35,701 nucleotides of DNA, from NCBI GenBank assembly GCA_946545645.1, contig CAMNNQ010000170.1, positions 1 through 35,701 of the forward strand. Reading direction: 5' to 3'. The stretch comes from an uncultured Clostridia bacterium (lineage in GTDB: Bacteria > Bacillota > Clostridia > Oscillospirales > Ruminococcaceae). Positions 7,978 to 15,387 of the stretch are shown here, in pieces; the first letter of the stretch is position 1; the number at the start of each line of letters is the position of its first letter. The position numbers were made by a program, and so were the translations under genes. Under the pieces are notes generated by a model. It was given only the letters and a program-made list of their open reading frames with translations. It was not told the DNA's origin and searched no databases.

Positions 7978-9333
7978 GTGAAGGATTTGAACAATACCGC
8001 AAGAGATATGCTCTATAAACAGTTTGTCGAGAACAATGCCATCGACCCTAAGCTCTACGATAAATATGTCGTCAAGCGCGGCCTCAGGAATTCCGACGGC
8101 ACAGGCGTTATCGCCGGGCTGACCAACATCTGCAACGTTCACGGATATGTTATCAACGAGGGCGAGAAATCGCCCATCGAAGGCCAGCTCATCTACCGGG
8201 GCTACAATATCAACGATATCGTCTCTAATGCCAGGAAGGAAAACCGCTTCGCTTACGAAGAGACAGTATATCTGCTGCTGCTCGGAGCTCTGCCCAGCCG
8301 CCGGGAGCTCGATGCCTTCTCGGAAATAATGGCCGAAAACCGCGAGCTTCCTCCGAATTTCTTTGAGGATATGATACTCAAAGCCCCCTCTCCCGATATC
8401 ATGAACGAGATGGCAAGGTCTGTCCTTGCCCTCTATTCCTACGACGATACCCCCGAGGACCGATCCCCCGCCAAGGAAATGGCTACGGCGATCTCGATAA
8501 TCTCCCGCCTGCCCAATATCATGGTCTCTGCCTATCAGGTCAAGCAGCGGGTATATGAGAACAAGTCAATGATAATGCACCCTCTCATCCCCTCTCATTC
8601 CACAGCCGAGATGATACTTTCGGCGCTCCGCCCGAACCGCGAGTTCTCCGATGAAGAGGCCAAGCTGCTGGATCTTATGCTCATCCTCCATGCCGAGCAC
8701 GGCGGCGGAAACAACTCGACCTTTGCCTGCCGTGTCCTTACCTCCTCCGGGACAGACCCTTATTCCGCTTACTCTGCGGCTATCGGAGCTCTTAAAGGCC
8801 CCAGGCACGGCGGCGCCAACGCCAAGGTCTCGCAGATGCAGGAGTGCATCAAGCGAGGCGTACATAACTGGGACGACGAAGAGGAAGTCGCTGAATTCCT
8901 CAAAAAGATACTCCGCAAGGAGGAGAACGACGGCTCCGGCCTGATCTACGGCATGGGGCACGCTGTATATACCCTCTCCGACCCGAGAGCGGTGATCCTC
9001 AAGGAGAATGCCAAAAAGCTGGCGAAGGGGACAGAATTTGAAAAAGAGTTCCGTCTGCTGGAATCCATCGAAAAGCTGACCCCCAAGCTCTTCAAAGAGA
9101 TCAAGAACGACGACAAGGTCATGTGCGCCAATGTCGATATGTATTCCGGCCTGGTTTACCGTATGCTCGGCATCCCCAGCGACCTCTTTACCCCGCTGTT
9201 CGCTGTTTCGCGTATGGCCGGCTGGAGCGCCCACCGTTTTGAGGAGCTGGTCACCGGCAAGCGCATAATCCGCCCGGCATACAAGGCAATAAAGGGCGAC
9301 AAGATATATGTCCCTATCGACGAAAGAGCCTGA
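7978..9333 (+). CDS. gltA: Citrate synthase
   Basis: Condenses acetyl-CoA and oxaloacetate to citrate, feeding the oxidative branch of an incomplete TCA cycle and hence 2-oxoglutarate/glutamate supply. The catalytic triad is visible: His241 in LHAEHGGGN, His328 in GMGHAVYTLSDPR and Asp387 in ANVDMYSGL. The length of 451 residues is slightly above the type I bacterial norm because of an extended N terminus. The start is GTG at 7978 with a modest GGAAAG upstream; an in-frame ATG at 8008 is the alternative. The gene stands alone between a consensus promoter and a strong terminator. A 2-methylcitrate synthase role cannot be excluded by sequence, but no propionate genes are nearby. Confidence 0.93.
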   Translation: MKDLNNTARDMLYKQFVENNAIDPKLYDKYVVKRGLRNSDGTGVIAGLTNICNVHGYVINEGEKSPIEGQLIYRGYNINDIVSNARKENRFAYEETVYLLLLGALPSRRELDAFSEIMAENRELPPNFFEDMILKAPSPDIMNEMARSVLALYSYDDTPEDRSPAKEMATAISIISRLPNIMVSAYQVKQRVYENKSMIMHPLIPSHSTAEMILSALRPNREFSDEEAKLLDLMLILHAEHGGGNNSTFACRVLTSSGTDPYSAYSAAIGALKGPRHGGANAKVSQMQECIKRGVHNWDDEEEVAEFLKKILRKEENDGSGLIYGMGHAVYTLSDPRAVILKENAKKLAKGTEFEKEFRLLESIEKLTPKLFKEIKNDDKVMCANVDMYSGLVYRMLGIPSDLFTPLFAVSRMAGWSAHRFEELVTGKRIIRPAYKAIKGDKIYVPIDERA

Positions 9334-9345
9334 TATTTAATAAAC

Positions 9346-9374
9346 AAGCCCCGCTGTTCAAGGCAGCGGGGCTT
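9346..9374. terminator. Bidirectional terminator between citrate synthase and the carboxypeptidase gene
   Basis: AAGCCCCGCTG (9346-9356) pairs perfectly with CAGCGGGGCTT (9364-9374) around a 7-base loop. It lies between convergent stop codons. Confidence 0.85.
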
Positions 9375-9377
9375 ATC

Positions 9378-10478
9378 TTATTTCATATACTTCTCGTAAA
9401 TAGTCAGCGAATCGATCGTCGCCTGCTTGTCAGTAGCGGAAAGTGCGGTAACGCAGATGTAATTCCTTCCGGCCTTCTCGACCTGTGTTGCAAGAACATA
9501 TTTTGCTTCGTCCATAAATCCGGTCTTGCCGCCGAGGATCTCGGTGTCTGCATCCTCCTCGCCGTCTCCGTCAGCGTCTACGTAATATCCCGCTGTCCTC
9601 TCGCTTATGATCGAGCTGAGAGTGATGCCTTCGGGATGCGCGGCGGTCTTTGAGGTGGTATAGCTCTTGGCACAGAGGGCATCATGGCAAGGCTTGGTCT
9701 TCATAGCATATTCAAGGATGACAGCCATATCGCGGCAGGTGGAGTAGTTCTTATCGTTGTGCAGCCCGCTGGAATTGGTGAAGTGGGTATCCTTGAGGCC
9801 CATTTCCTCAGCCTTCTTGTTCATAAGCTCGACGAATTTCTTTTCAGAGCCGGCTGTAAGGTTTGCGAGGCCGACTGTTGCGTCAGCGCCGCTGCGGAGG
9901 ATAGCGCCGTACATAAGGTCGTCAAAGGTAACTGTCTCGCCGGGCTCAAAGCCGACTACCGAGGCCTTTTCCTCATAGAGCGGGGTAAGCTCCTTATCTG
10001 TGAACTTATACTTAACGCTCTTGTCCTTTACATTTTCGTTGGCAACGATGATAGTCATTATCTTTGTCAGCGAAGCGGGGAACATTCTCTTGTCGTAATC
10101 GTATCCTGCGATTATCTCGTTGTTATCGACATCCACCAGGATAGCATACTTGGCGTTGATGTTGTCGGCCTTGGGGTCGATCTTCTTGTAATCGGCGGCT
10201 TCCTTCGGGATAGATATAGTGTTTATCTCTTCCGGCTTGCTCTCGTCCTCAGGAGGCTGGCTCTCATCCGGAGCCTTGGTCTCTGCCGGTTTTTCGTCCG
10301 GCTTGCTCTCGTCGGGCTTGCTGCTGTCATTGGAGAGTATGGGCACATCGGATGCCTTGTCGATAGTCCCTCTTCCGGTAACGACCATGATAGCCATTCC
10401 GGAAGCCAGAAGGATTATCAGTATAAGTATCGCGGCCAGCGCCGCACCGCCCTTGCGGTTCATAGTCTTCTTTCTCAT
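9378..10478 (-). CDS. dacA: Serine-type D-alanyl-D-alanine carboxypeptidase (S11, DacA/DacF family)
   Basis: Trims the terminal D-Ala from peptidoglycan stem peptides. I start at the third in-frame Met (10478) because AAGGAG lies 7 bases upstream; this gives 366 residues. Residues 10-34 form a signal anchor. Residues 50-85 are a Pro/Glu/Lys/Ser-rich linker. The SxxK motif is SLTK (Ser136, Lys139) and the KTG motif is at 318-320. The usual SxN motif reads SGA (196-198) in RSGADA, lacking the Asn. An insertion VDADGDGEEDADTE (about 300-312) just before the KTG strand resembles a calcium-binding acidic loop. The gene is last in a run with the CBS protein and the lipoprotein. Confidence 0.92.
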   Translation of the reverse strand: MRKKTMNRKGGAALAAILILIILLASGMAIMVVTGRGTIDKASDVPILSNDSSKPDESKPDEKPAETKAPDESQPPEDESKPEEINTISIPKEAADYKKIDPKADNINAKYAILVDVDNNEIIAGYDYDKRMFPASLTKIMTIIVANENVKDKSVKYKFTDKELTPLYEEKASVVGFEPGETVTFDDLMYGAILRSGADATVGLANLTAGSEKKFVELMNKKAEEMGLKDTHFTNSSGLHNDKNYSTCRDMAVILEYAMKTKPCHDALCAKSYTTSKTAAHPEGITLSSIISERTAGYYVDADGDGEEDADTEILGGKTGFMDEAKYVLATQVEKAGRNYICVTALSATDKQATIDSLTIYEKYMK

Positions 10479-10521
10479 TTCGGAGCTCCTTTTCATCATT
10501 ATTCCATTTTCAAAGCAGTTG

Positions 10522-10935
10522 TCAGTCTTTATTCTCCCGTATAAATGTATGGCAGTATTGCAGTATATCGCTTCTGGTCACTATCCCAATGAACACCTGC
10601 CTGTCGTCGATGACAGGAACAAAGTTCTGATTTGTCGCCAGCAGCACCAGCTCGTCGATAGTTGCCGTAACGCTGACAGGGTTGCCCCTCACTCTTCGCG
10701 GGATGTCTGAGATGCTGTATTTTTCCAGATCGCGAACATCAAAGATATTGTTATCCAGCATAAAATAGAGGAAATCGCCCTCTGCTATGGTCTTGACATA
10801 TTCGCCGCGGCGGTCGATGACCGGTATCGCGGTAAATCCGTGGTGGCGCATTTTCTCTATCGCCTGTCTTACAGTGCAGTCGTCGTAGACATAGTCGATG
10901 ACTGCCTTGGGTTTAAGCAGTTTTAAAATATTCAT
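10522..10935 (-). CDS. Tandem CBS-domain protein
   Basis: A small cytoplasmic protein made only of two CBS modules (about residues 10-65 and 75-130 of 137), which usually bind adenine nucleotides such as AMP, ATP or SAM and act as sensors. The start I prefer is the ATG at 10935 (MNILKLLKPKAVIDYVYDD), since homologous CBS repeats begin there. The only good ribosome site (GGAGG) is about 20 bases upstream with a hairpin in between; a GTG at 10962 is the alternative start but would overlap that site. The gene lies between the lipoprotein and the carboxypeptidase in the same direction. The regulated target is unknown. Confidence 0.85.
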   Translation of the reverse strand: MNILKLLKPKAVIDYVYDDCTVRQAIEKMRHHGFTAIPVIDRRGEYVKTIAEGDFLYFMLDNNIFDVRDLEKYSISDIPRRVRGNPVSVTATIDELVLLATNQNFVPVIDDRQVFIGIVTRSDILQYCHTFIRENKD

Positions 10936-10946
10936 TTCTAGATCAA

Positions 10947-10961
10947 TGCCGCAGAGCGGCA
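10947..10961 (-). promoter_or_regulatory. Hairpin between ribosome binding site and start codon of the CBS gene
   Basis: On the minus strand TGCCGC-TCT-GCGGCA is a perfect 6-bp stem placed directly after GGAGG. Folding would shorten the distance from GGAGG to the ATG at 10935 from about 26 to about 11 bases. Confidence 0.45.
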
Positions 10962-10967
10962 CCTCCG

Positions 10968-11966
10968 TTATTCTGTTTTATTGTCATCCGATATGCTGCT
11001 GCCGTCAGGCCTGCTCCCGTCCGGCAAGCTGCTGTCATCAGGCCTGCTCTCGTCCGGCAAGCTGCTGTCATCAGGCCTGCTCTCGTCCGGGGCGCTGCTG
11101 TCATCTGCGTGAGCATGGGACTTTCCGTAGGTGTAGATCAGCCGGAAAAGCGTATCGTAATCTATCTTTTTAAGGTCTGCGGAAGAGATGCCCATTTCAA
11201 AGAGCTCCTCCGTAGTTATCCCCCAGCTTGCACAGAGCCCCCGGCAGAAGCCGTCTCTTCCGTCCTCGCTGAGTGTGGAGAGATCAACGAATTCATCGGT
11301 GAAATAAGCGTTGAACACCGAGCTGTCGGCGGTCTGCTCCAGCTTGTCGATGACTCTGGTCTCGACGATATCGTCCTTGCCCTCGACATTATATCTTGTA
11401 GTATACTTTACAAGGTGTCCGTCTTTTTTATCGAAGCAGAATTCCATGACGGTCATATATGTCCCGCCGGTGTAGACATACTGCTCGATATCGTAGATAT
11501 CGCTCTCGGGAGCGTTCACCGTCCCCGACTGTGCGACTCCCAGGCGCTCCAGCGCCGCGATCAGATTGACCTCCGGAAAGCTCTCTGTCTGGCGGTACAT
11601 CCCGCAGACATTATCAAAATCATAGCATTTCCCGTTTATTGAGACCGAGCCGTGGCTTCCCAGCCTTTCGGTCTGGAGTATATACTTCCTTTCTCCGTCC
11701 GCGACACATCTTATCTTGATCTCATCCTCGATCTGATTTCCCGTCAGGGTACATTCGAGGGTATATCTGCCGCTTTTATAGATATCCGCGACCTTCTGCA
11801 GCCTGTTTCCGAGGCGGCTCTCGGCGGCCGGCAGAGCGCTTTCCGGCATTTCTGACGAGACGATGCTCTCAGCAGGGCTCTCCTCTGAGGAAGAGCTGTC
11901 CTTGCAGGAGACAAGGCAAAGGCAGACTGCCGCTGCGCAAAGCGCGGAGACCAGCTTTTTAATCAT
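10968..11966 (-). CDS. Lipoprotein of unknown function with C-terminal Pro/Ser/Asp repeats
   Basis: I do not recognise a named family. The N terminus is a lipoprotein signal peptide with lipobox LVSC (Cys21), then a Ser/Glu-rich linker to about residue 50. The middle (about 55-235) is beta-rich, with alternating hydrophobic residues such as GRYTLECTLTGN and GGTYMTVMEFCFDKKDGHLVKY (in part), reminiscent of outer-surface folds of the LolA/LppX type. A helical segment follows, with residues such as GITTEELFEMGISSADL. The C-terminal tail is three 11-residue repeats of DDSSxPDxSRP. The protein is first in the run with the CBS protein and carboxypeptidase, from a promoter at 12057-12086, so an envelope role is plausible but unproven. 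Confidence 0.75.
   Translation of the reverse strand: MIKKLVSALCAAAVCLCLVSCKDSSSSEESPAESIVSSEMPESALPAAESRLGNRLQKVADIYKSGRYTLECTLTGNQIEDEIKIRCVADGERKYILQTERLGSHGSVSINGKCYDFDNVCGMYRQTESFPEVNLIAALERLGVAQSGTVNAPESDIYDIEQYVYTGGTYMTVMEFCFDKKDGHLVKYTTRYNVEGKDDIVETRVIDKLEQTADSSVFNAYFTDEFVDLSTLSEDGRDGFCRGLCASWGITTEELFEMGISSADLKKIDYDTLFRLIYTYGKSHAHADDSSAPDESRPDDSSLPDESRPDDSSLPDGSRPDGSSISDDNKTE
10995..11104. repeat. 33-bp tandem repeats inside the lipoprotein gene
   Basis: Three adjacent 33-base units (10995-11027, 11028-11060, 11061-11093) plus a partial copy, each beginning GCTGCTG and nearly identical. They encode the 11-residue repeats at the C terminus. In-frame unit length implies copy number can vary without frameshift. 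Confidence 0.85.
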
Positions 11967-12056
11967 TCAAAACACAGACCTTTCTCAAAAGATCCATACA
12001 TTCAAAGCCTCTGCTCAGATCCCAGAGTCAGACGGCTTGCCAATATCATAAATTAT

Positions 12057-12086
12057 ATTATACCACTTTTATTACCCTTCTGTCAA
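12057..12086 (-). promoter_or_regulatory. Promoter for the lipoprotein-CBS-carboxypeptidase run
   Basis: On the minus strand TTGACA (12081-12086) and TATAAT (12057-12062) are spaced by 18 bases. The leader to the ATG at 11966 is about 85 bases. Confidence 0.75.
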
Positions 12087-12122
12087 GCACTGATCGAAGG
12101 GCAGAGGTCATATATTGTCGTT

Positions 12123-12968
12123 TCAGGGGATCAGAGACTCCATATCCGCCGGCAGCGGCGAGCTGATTATATGGTTCTCGTCGTCGTCGGGAGATACGAA
12201 GCTGACGCTGATACAGTGCAGCGCCTGCCGTCCGATATCTTCCGTGCTGCCTCCGTAGAGGCTGTCTCCCGCCAGCGGGAAGCCTATATGTGCAAAATGG
12301 ACTCTTATCTGATGTGTTCTCCCCGTCAGAGGCGTGACCTCGCAGAGAGAGTACTTCTCACCGGTCCTGAGCCTCCGGAAGAGGGTCGAGGCTTCTTTTC
12401 CGTCCTCTCTGACGCAGCGGGTGATGATAGAATCCTCCGCTCTGGCGATAGGAGCGTCTATCTTTCCGGTCTCTCCAGGGTCTCCGCAGCAGACAGCCAG
12501 ATATTTCTTGCCGAAGCGCCCCTGCAGGGCGGCGGCGGAGAACTGGCTTTTTGCGACGATCACGCAGCCCGAGGTACAGCGGTCCAGGCGGTTGACCGGC
12601 CTGAAAGGCAGGCCTTTATAGCGCTTTGCAAAATAATTCCCGAGAGTGTCTCCCTGATGCTTGATCGAAGGGTGGACCGGCATCCCTGCGGGCTTATCGA
12701 AGACCACAACTTCTCTGTCTTCGTAAAGCACCGGGACATCGGGGATGTCCGTGGAGGCCTCAAGTGTCGGTATTTCCTCCGGGGCAAGGTCGATCTCCTC
12801 GCCCTCAAAGACCTTATCAACTGTCCTGATGAGCTCGCCGTCTCTGCTCATTCCGCCCTCAGTGCGCTTGAGCCGGCAGCGGAGCCTGCGGGAAAAGCCC
12901 CTTTTGCGCAGAACTTCTCCCAGACTTTTGCCGTCCTCCTCCGGGCGAATGACGAGCTTATCTGGCAT
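12123..12968 (-). CDS. RluA/RluD-family 23S rRNA pseudouridine synthase
   Basis: Isomerises uridine in rRNA. The catalytic motif is NRLDRCTSG with Asp129, followed by the conserved PLTGRTHQIRVHFAHIGFPLAGDSLYG block. KPAGMPVHP near residues 92-100 is typical. The N-terminal 60 residues contain a divergent S4-like RNA-binding segment. The length of 281 residues suits the family. The ATG overlaps the last 11 bases of the upstream membrane protein gene, so the two are translationally coupled. Which of RluA, RluC or RluD it equals cannot be told from sequence alone. Confidence 0.92.
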   Translation of the reverse strand: MPDKLVIRPEEDGKSLGEVLRKRGFSRRLRCRLKRTEGGMSRDGELIRTVDKVFEGEEIDLAPEEIPTLEASTDIPDVPVLYEDREVVVFDKPAGMPVHPSIKHQGDTLGNYFAKRYKGLPFRPVNRLDRCTSGCVIVAKSQFSAAALQGRFGKKYLAVCCGDPGETGKIDAPIARAEDSIITRCVREDGKEASTLFRRLRTGEKYSLCEVTPLTGRTHQIRVHFAHIGFPLAGDSLYGGSTEDIGRQALHCISVSFVSPDDDENHIISSPLPADMESLIP

Positions 12969-13806
12969 ATTTGTTCCACCTCTTTATCATCGCGGGATAT
13001 TTATCCTGCCAATAGGAGCGCATAACGTCCTCGGCAAAGGCGATAAATGTCATCTTAAAATAGGGCTCGAACACGAAATAGGGATAGATCAGCAAAAGCA
13101 AAGGTATATACTTCGCAAAAGACAGCAGAAGGCTCAGATATCTTCCGTGATTGCCGTCCATCAGCTTTACAGACAGATCGCAGGCATCAAATACATTGGC
13201 TCTTGGGTTCAGCGACATTATATATTTCGTCATCGTCAGCGAGATGCAGTAGTGTATGAAGACTCCTGTCCAGACAATGGAAAACCCGATAGAGAGCATG
13301 AACAGGAACAGATCGACAGTCGTCAGAGTGTCTCCGCTGTGCTTGAAGCCGAAGTAATATATCCCGGCGGCGCCTATGAGCAGCGGGATAGCGGCAAAGA
13401 ATTTCAGCATAGTCGGCAGGACTGAGGCGAGAGTCGATTTAGGATGTATCTTGCGGGAATTGTACTGGATATATCGCCTGGTCTCAACGAAATTGTTTCC
13501 CTCGTAGATATCTATCATCAGCCTGCGGAGGATGTAGTATTCCGGTGTGAACAGGAACAGCAGCAGCAGGATCCTGACAGAGAGCATAAATCTTCCCAGG
13601 CCTGTCCCCAGCAGGAAGGAAGGATAGAAACTGTATTCTATCCCTATATGCCTGAAAATGACATAAAGCAGCAGCTCGACAGTCACAAATATCAGCAGGA
13701 AGGCCGATTTGAACACAGAAAAGGAGATAGTCGTGCCCCACTTGCCTTTCAGACGCTCCAGCGCCTTTTTCTTGATCTGACTGTTTGTCAACGGAGTCGA
13801 AGTCAT
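12958..13806 (-). CDS. Polytopic membrane protein, DUF975-like
   Basis: About six hydrophobic helices in 282 residues. The N terminus (TNSQIKKKALERLKGKWGTT) resembles the cytoplasmic helix before the first membrane segment in DUF975/YciC-like proteins of Firmicutes, and FVETRRYI plus a repeated pattern of long loops and helices agrees with that. No catalytic motif is visible, and function is unknown. It lies between the histidine phosphatase gene and the rRNA pseudouridine synthase gene, overlapping the latter by 11 bases. The ribosome site GGAAGG lies 10 bases before the ATG. Confidence 0.7.
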   Translation of the reverse strand: MTSTPLTNSQIKKKALERLKGKWGTTISFSVFKSAFLLIFVTVELLLYVIFRHIGIEYSFYPSFLLGTGLGRFMLSVRILLLLFLFTPEYYILRRLMIDIYEGNNFVETRRYIQYNSRKIHPKSTLASVLPTMLKFFAAIPLLIGAAGIYYFGFKHSGDTLTTVDLFLFMLSIGFSIVWTGVFIHYCISLTMTKYIMSLNPRANVFDACDLSVKLMDGNHGRYLSLLLSFAKYIPLLLLIYPYFVFEPYFKMTFIAFAEDVMRSYWQDKYPAMIKRWNKYAR

Positions 13807-13887
13807 TTCCGGAGCACCTTCCTTTCATCAATACTTGCGATCATTCTGTATCTGAGGCTTATGCCTCTGCTTTATCCGCAGCCGCGG

Positions 13888-14535
13888 CTATTTCTCTTCG
13901 CTGTCCTTACTGTCTTCATCCGATTCAAACGGCAGCCTGCCCAGTATCTCAAAAGCCCCGGAGCGCTGCCACATCGCAGCATCGACCGCGATCTCGAAGC
14001 CCTCCCCGAAGCCGCAGCGGCATTCGTTGGGTCCCAGCTTCGGCAGCCCGAAGCAGGCCAGCATATCCATTATTATCCCTGAGTGGGTAACGACTGCGAC
14101 AGTCGTAAAGCCCTCGTACATCATATCCGAGATGATAATGTTGAGCGCCTCAAAGCAGCGGTTGACCACATCTCTCGCAGATTCGCCGTTCGGCGGCGGA
14201 TTATCCGGGCCGCCCTTCAGCCATTCAGTATAGGCCGGGTCTCCGGAAAGCTCGTCAGCGGTCTTGTTTTCAAAATCTCCGAAATCCATCTCTGCCAGCA
14301 GCCCCAGCTCGGCTGTATAGGCGCCGTGATAAAGGATATCAGCTGTCTGAGTGCAGCGCTTGAGGGGAGAGGTATAGACCTTTTGCACACGGGGATAATA
14401 CAGCTTGTCTGCCTTGTCATAAAGCTCTTTTATACCGTCCGCGCTCAGGGGAACATCGGTAAGTCCGACATATCTGCCCTCTGTGTTCGCAGCGGTCATC
14501 CCGTGCCGGATAAGATGCAGCTTATAGTATTTCAT
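13888..14535 (-). CDS. Histidine phosphatase family protein (phosphoglycerate mutase-like)
   Basis: A cytoplasmic phosphohydrolase of the branch-1 histidine phosphatase superfamily. The phosphoacceptor is His11 in LIRHGMT, followed by NTEGRYVGLTDVPLS. The second conserved region LLAEMDFGDFENK and the later VVTHSGIIMDML histidine complete the active site. The length of 215 residues fits CobC/GpmB-like phosphatases rather than 2,3-bisphosphoglycerate mutase proper. A strong GAGGAGG ribosome site precedes the ATG. It heads a run with the membrane protein and the rRNA pseudouridine synthase. The substrate is not predictable. Confidence 0.87.
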   Translation of the reverse strand: MKYYKLHLIRHGMTAANTEGRYVGLTDVPLSADGIKELYDKADKLYYPRVQKVYTSPLKRCTQTADILYHGAYTAELGLLAEMDFGDFENKTADELSGDPAYTEWLKGGPDNPPPNGESARDVVNRCFEALNIIISDMMYEGFTTVAVVTHSGIIMDMLACFGLPKLGPNECRCGFGEGFEIAVDAAMWQRSGAFEILGRLPFESDEDSKDSEEK

Positions 14536-14637
14536 TTAAGGACCTCCTCATAGATCATCTGGCATATTTTGTCAGATTGCAAAAACAATAAATATATCAA
14601 ACAATACTTTTTGTTAAACATTTACTGGGAATTATAC

Positions 14638-14666
14638 TTTACAAAAATGCTGAAATATGGTAGAAT
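14638..14666 (+). promoter_or_regulatory. Promoter for the XRE regulator, possibly also for rnf
   Basis: TTTACA (14638-14643) and TAGAAT (14661-14666) are spaced by 17 bases. No clear promoter or terminator was found between the XRE gene and rnfC, so read-through into rnf is likely. Confidence 0.6.
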
Positions 14667-14726
14667 AACTAAGATAGGATCATAATGCCGTTTTATCGGT
14701 CAAACCCATACAGAGGACTCAGCAAG

Positions 14727-15317
14727 ATGAAAGATCGACATAACCTTGAGACCGCAAAGCGGCTCTCAGAACTGCGCCGCGCCGCCGGGCTCACCCAGAA
14801 GCAGGCAGCCCGAATGCTCGGGACAACTCAAAGCAATATCTCACAGCTCGAACACGGCAAGCGCGGGCTCTCCAGCGAAGCCGCGATCGAGTTCTGCCGT
14901 CTCTACGGAGCCGATATCTCCGAGCTGCTGGGAGAAGGCCCCTCTCCGGCGGAGAGCTTTGCTCTCGGGAGAGCCGAGTCCCTGCTCAAAGCCATCGCAG
15001 AGAACTGCGAGCTCGACGATATAACACGCTCCGCAGGAGCTTATCTGTCTCTCTGCGTTTACAGGATGCTGCGCTCACTCTATGCGCTGAATCCTCATAA
15101 TTCCTCCGAGCTCTTCTCTCTCCCGGAAAAGGAAGCCGAAGAGCTGTGCATGACCTTCATCGGCACCGAGCCGGAGCGGCTCTGCGCTCTGATCGAGGCG
15201 GCACCCGCTGCCAAGCGCAGTATGCTGGAGCTCCCCGTCGAACGCTCCGCAGAGCTGAGAGGCTTTATCAAAGCCTGCGAAGATATGCTCCTCGGAAATA
15301 ACTCTCCCGATACTTAA
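14727..15317 (+). CDS. XRE-family transcriptional regulator
   Basis: Residues 8-66 are a Cro/cI helix-turn-helix: LSELRRAAGLTQKQAARMLG then TTQSNISQLEHGKRG, ending with the FCRLYGADISELLG segment typical of this family. The C-terminal ~130 residues are mostly helical, with no recognised ligand domain. I use the ATG at 14727, preceded by AGAGGA (14712-14717). The in-frame ATG at 14685 would lie only about 12 bases after the predicted transcription start. The gene ends 70 bases before rnfC in the same direction, so control of the rnf operon or autoregulation is possible; this is inference from position. Confidence 0.87.
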   Translation: MKDRHNLETAKRLSELRRAAGLTQKQAARMLGTTQSNISQLEHGKRGLSSEAAIEFCRLYGADISELLGEGPSPAESFALGRAESLLKAIAENCELDDITRSAGAYLSLCVYRMLRSLYALNPHNSSELFSLPEKEAEELCMTFIGTEPERLCALIEAAPAAKRSMLELPVERSAELRGFIKACEDMLLGNNSPDT

Positions 15318-15387
15318 TTATAGCATATTGCCCCGGCATTTGCAAGCACATTTTACATTCCCGGATATCAAAGGAGCCCGTATTTTA

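Noticed and set aside
9684-10544. A 286-codon plus-strand open frame opposite the carboxypeptidase gene
   Set aside because: It mirrors the codon bias of the minus-strand gene, which has SxxK and KTG motifs.
10995-11104. CRISPR-like direct repeats
   Set aside because: The units are contiguous without spacers and lie in frame inside a coding region.
13852-13865. Hairpin between the phosphatase and membrane protein genes as a terminator
   Set aside because: Only a 5-bp stem with no T tract on the minus strand; the genes are probably co-transcribed.
14540-14640. Promoter for the histidine phosphatase run on the minus strand
   Set aside because: Several weak candidates exist, such as TTGTTT with TGCAAT, but none is convincing enough to list.
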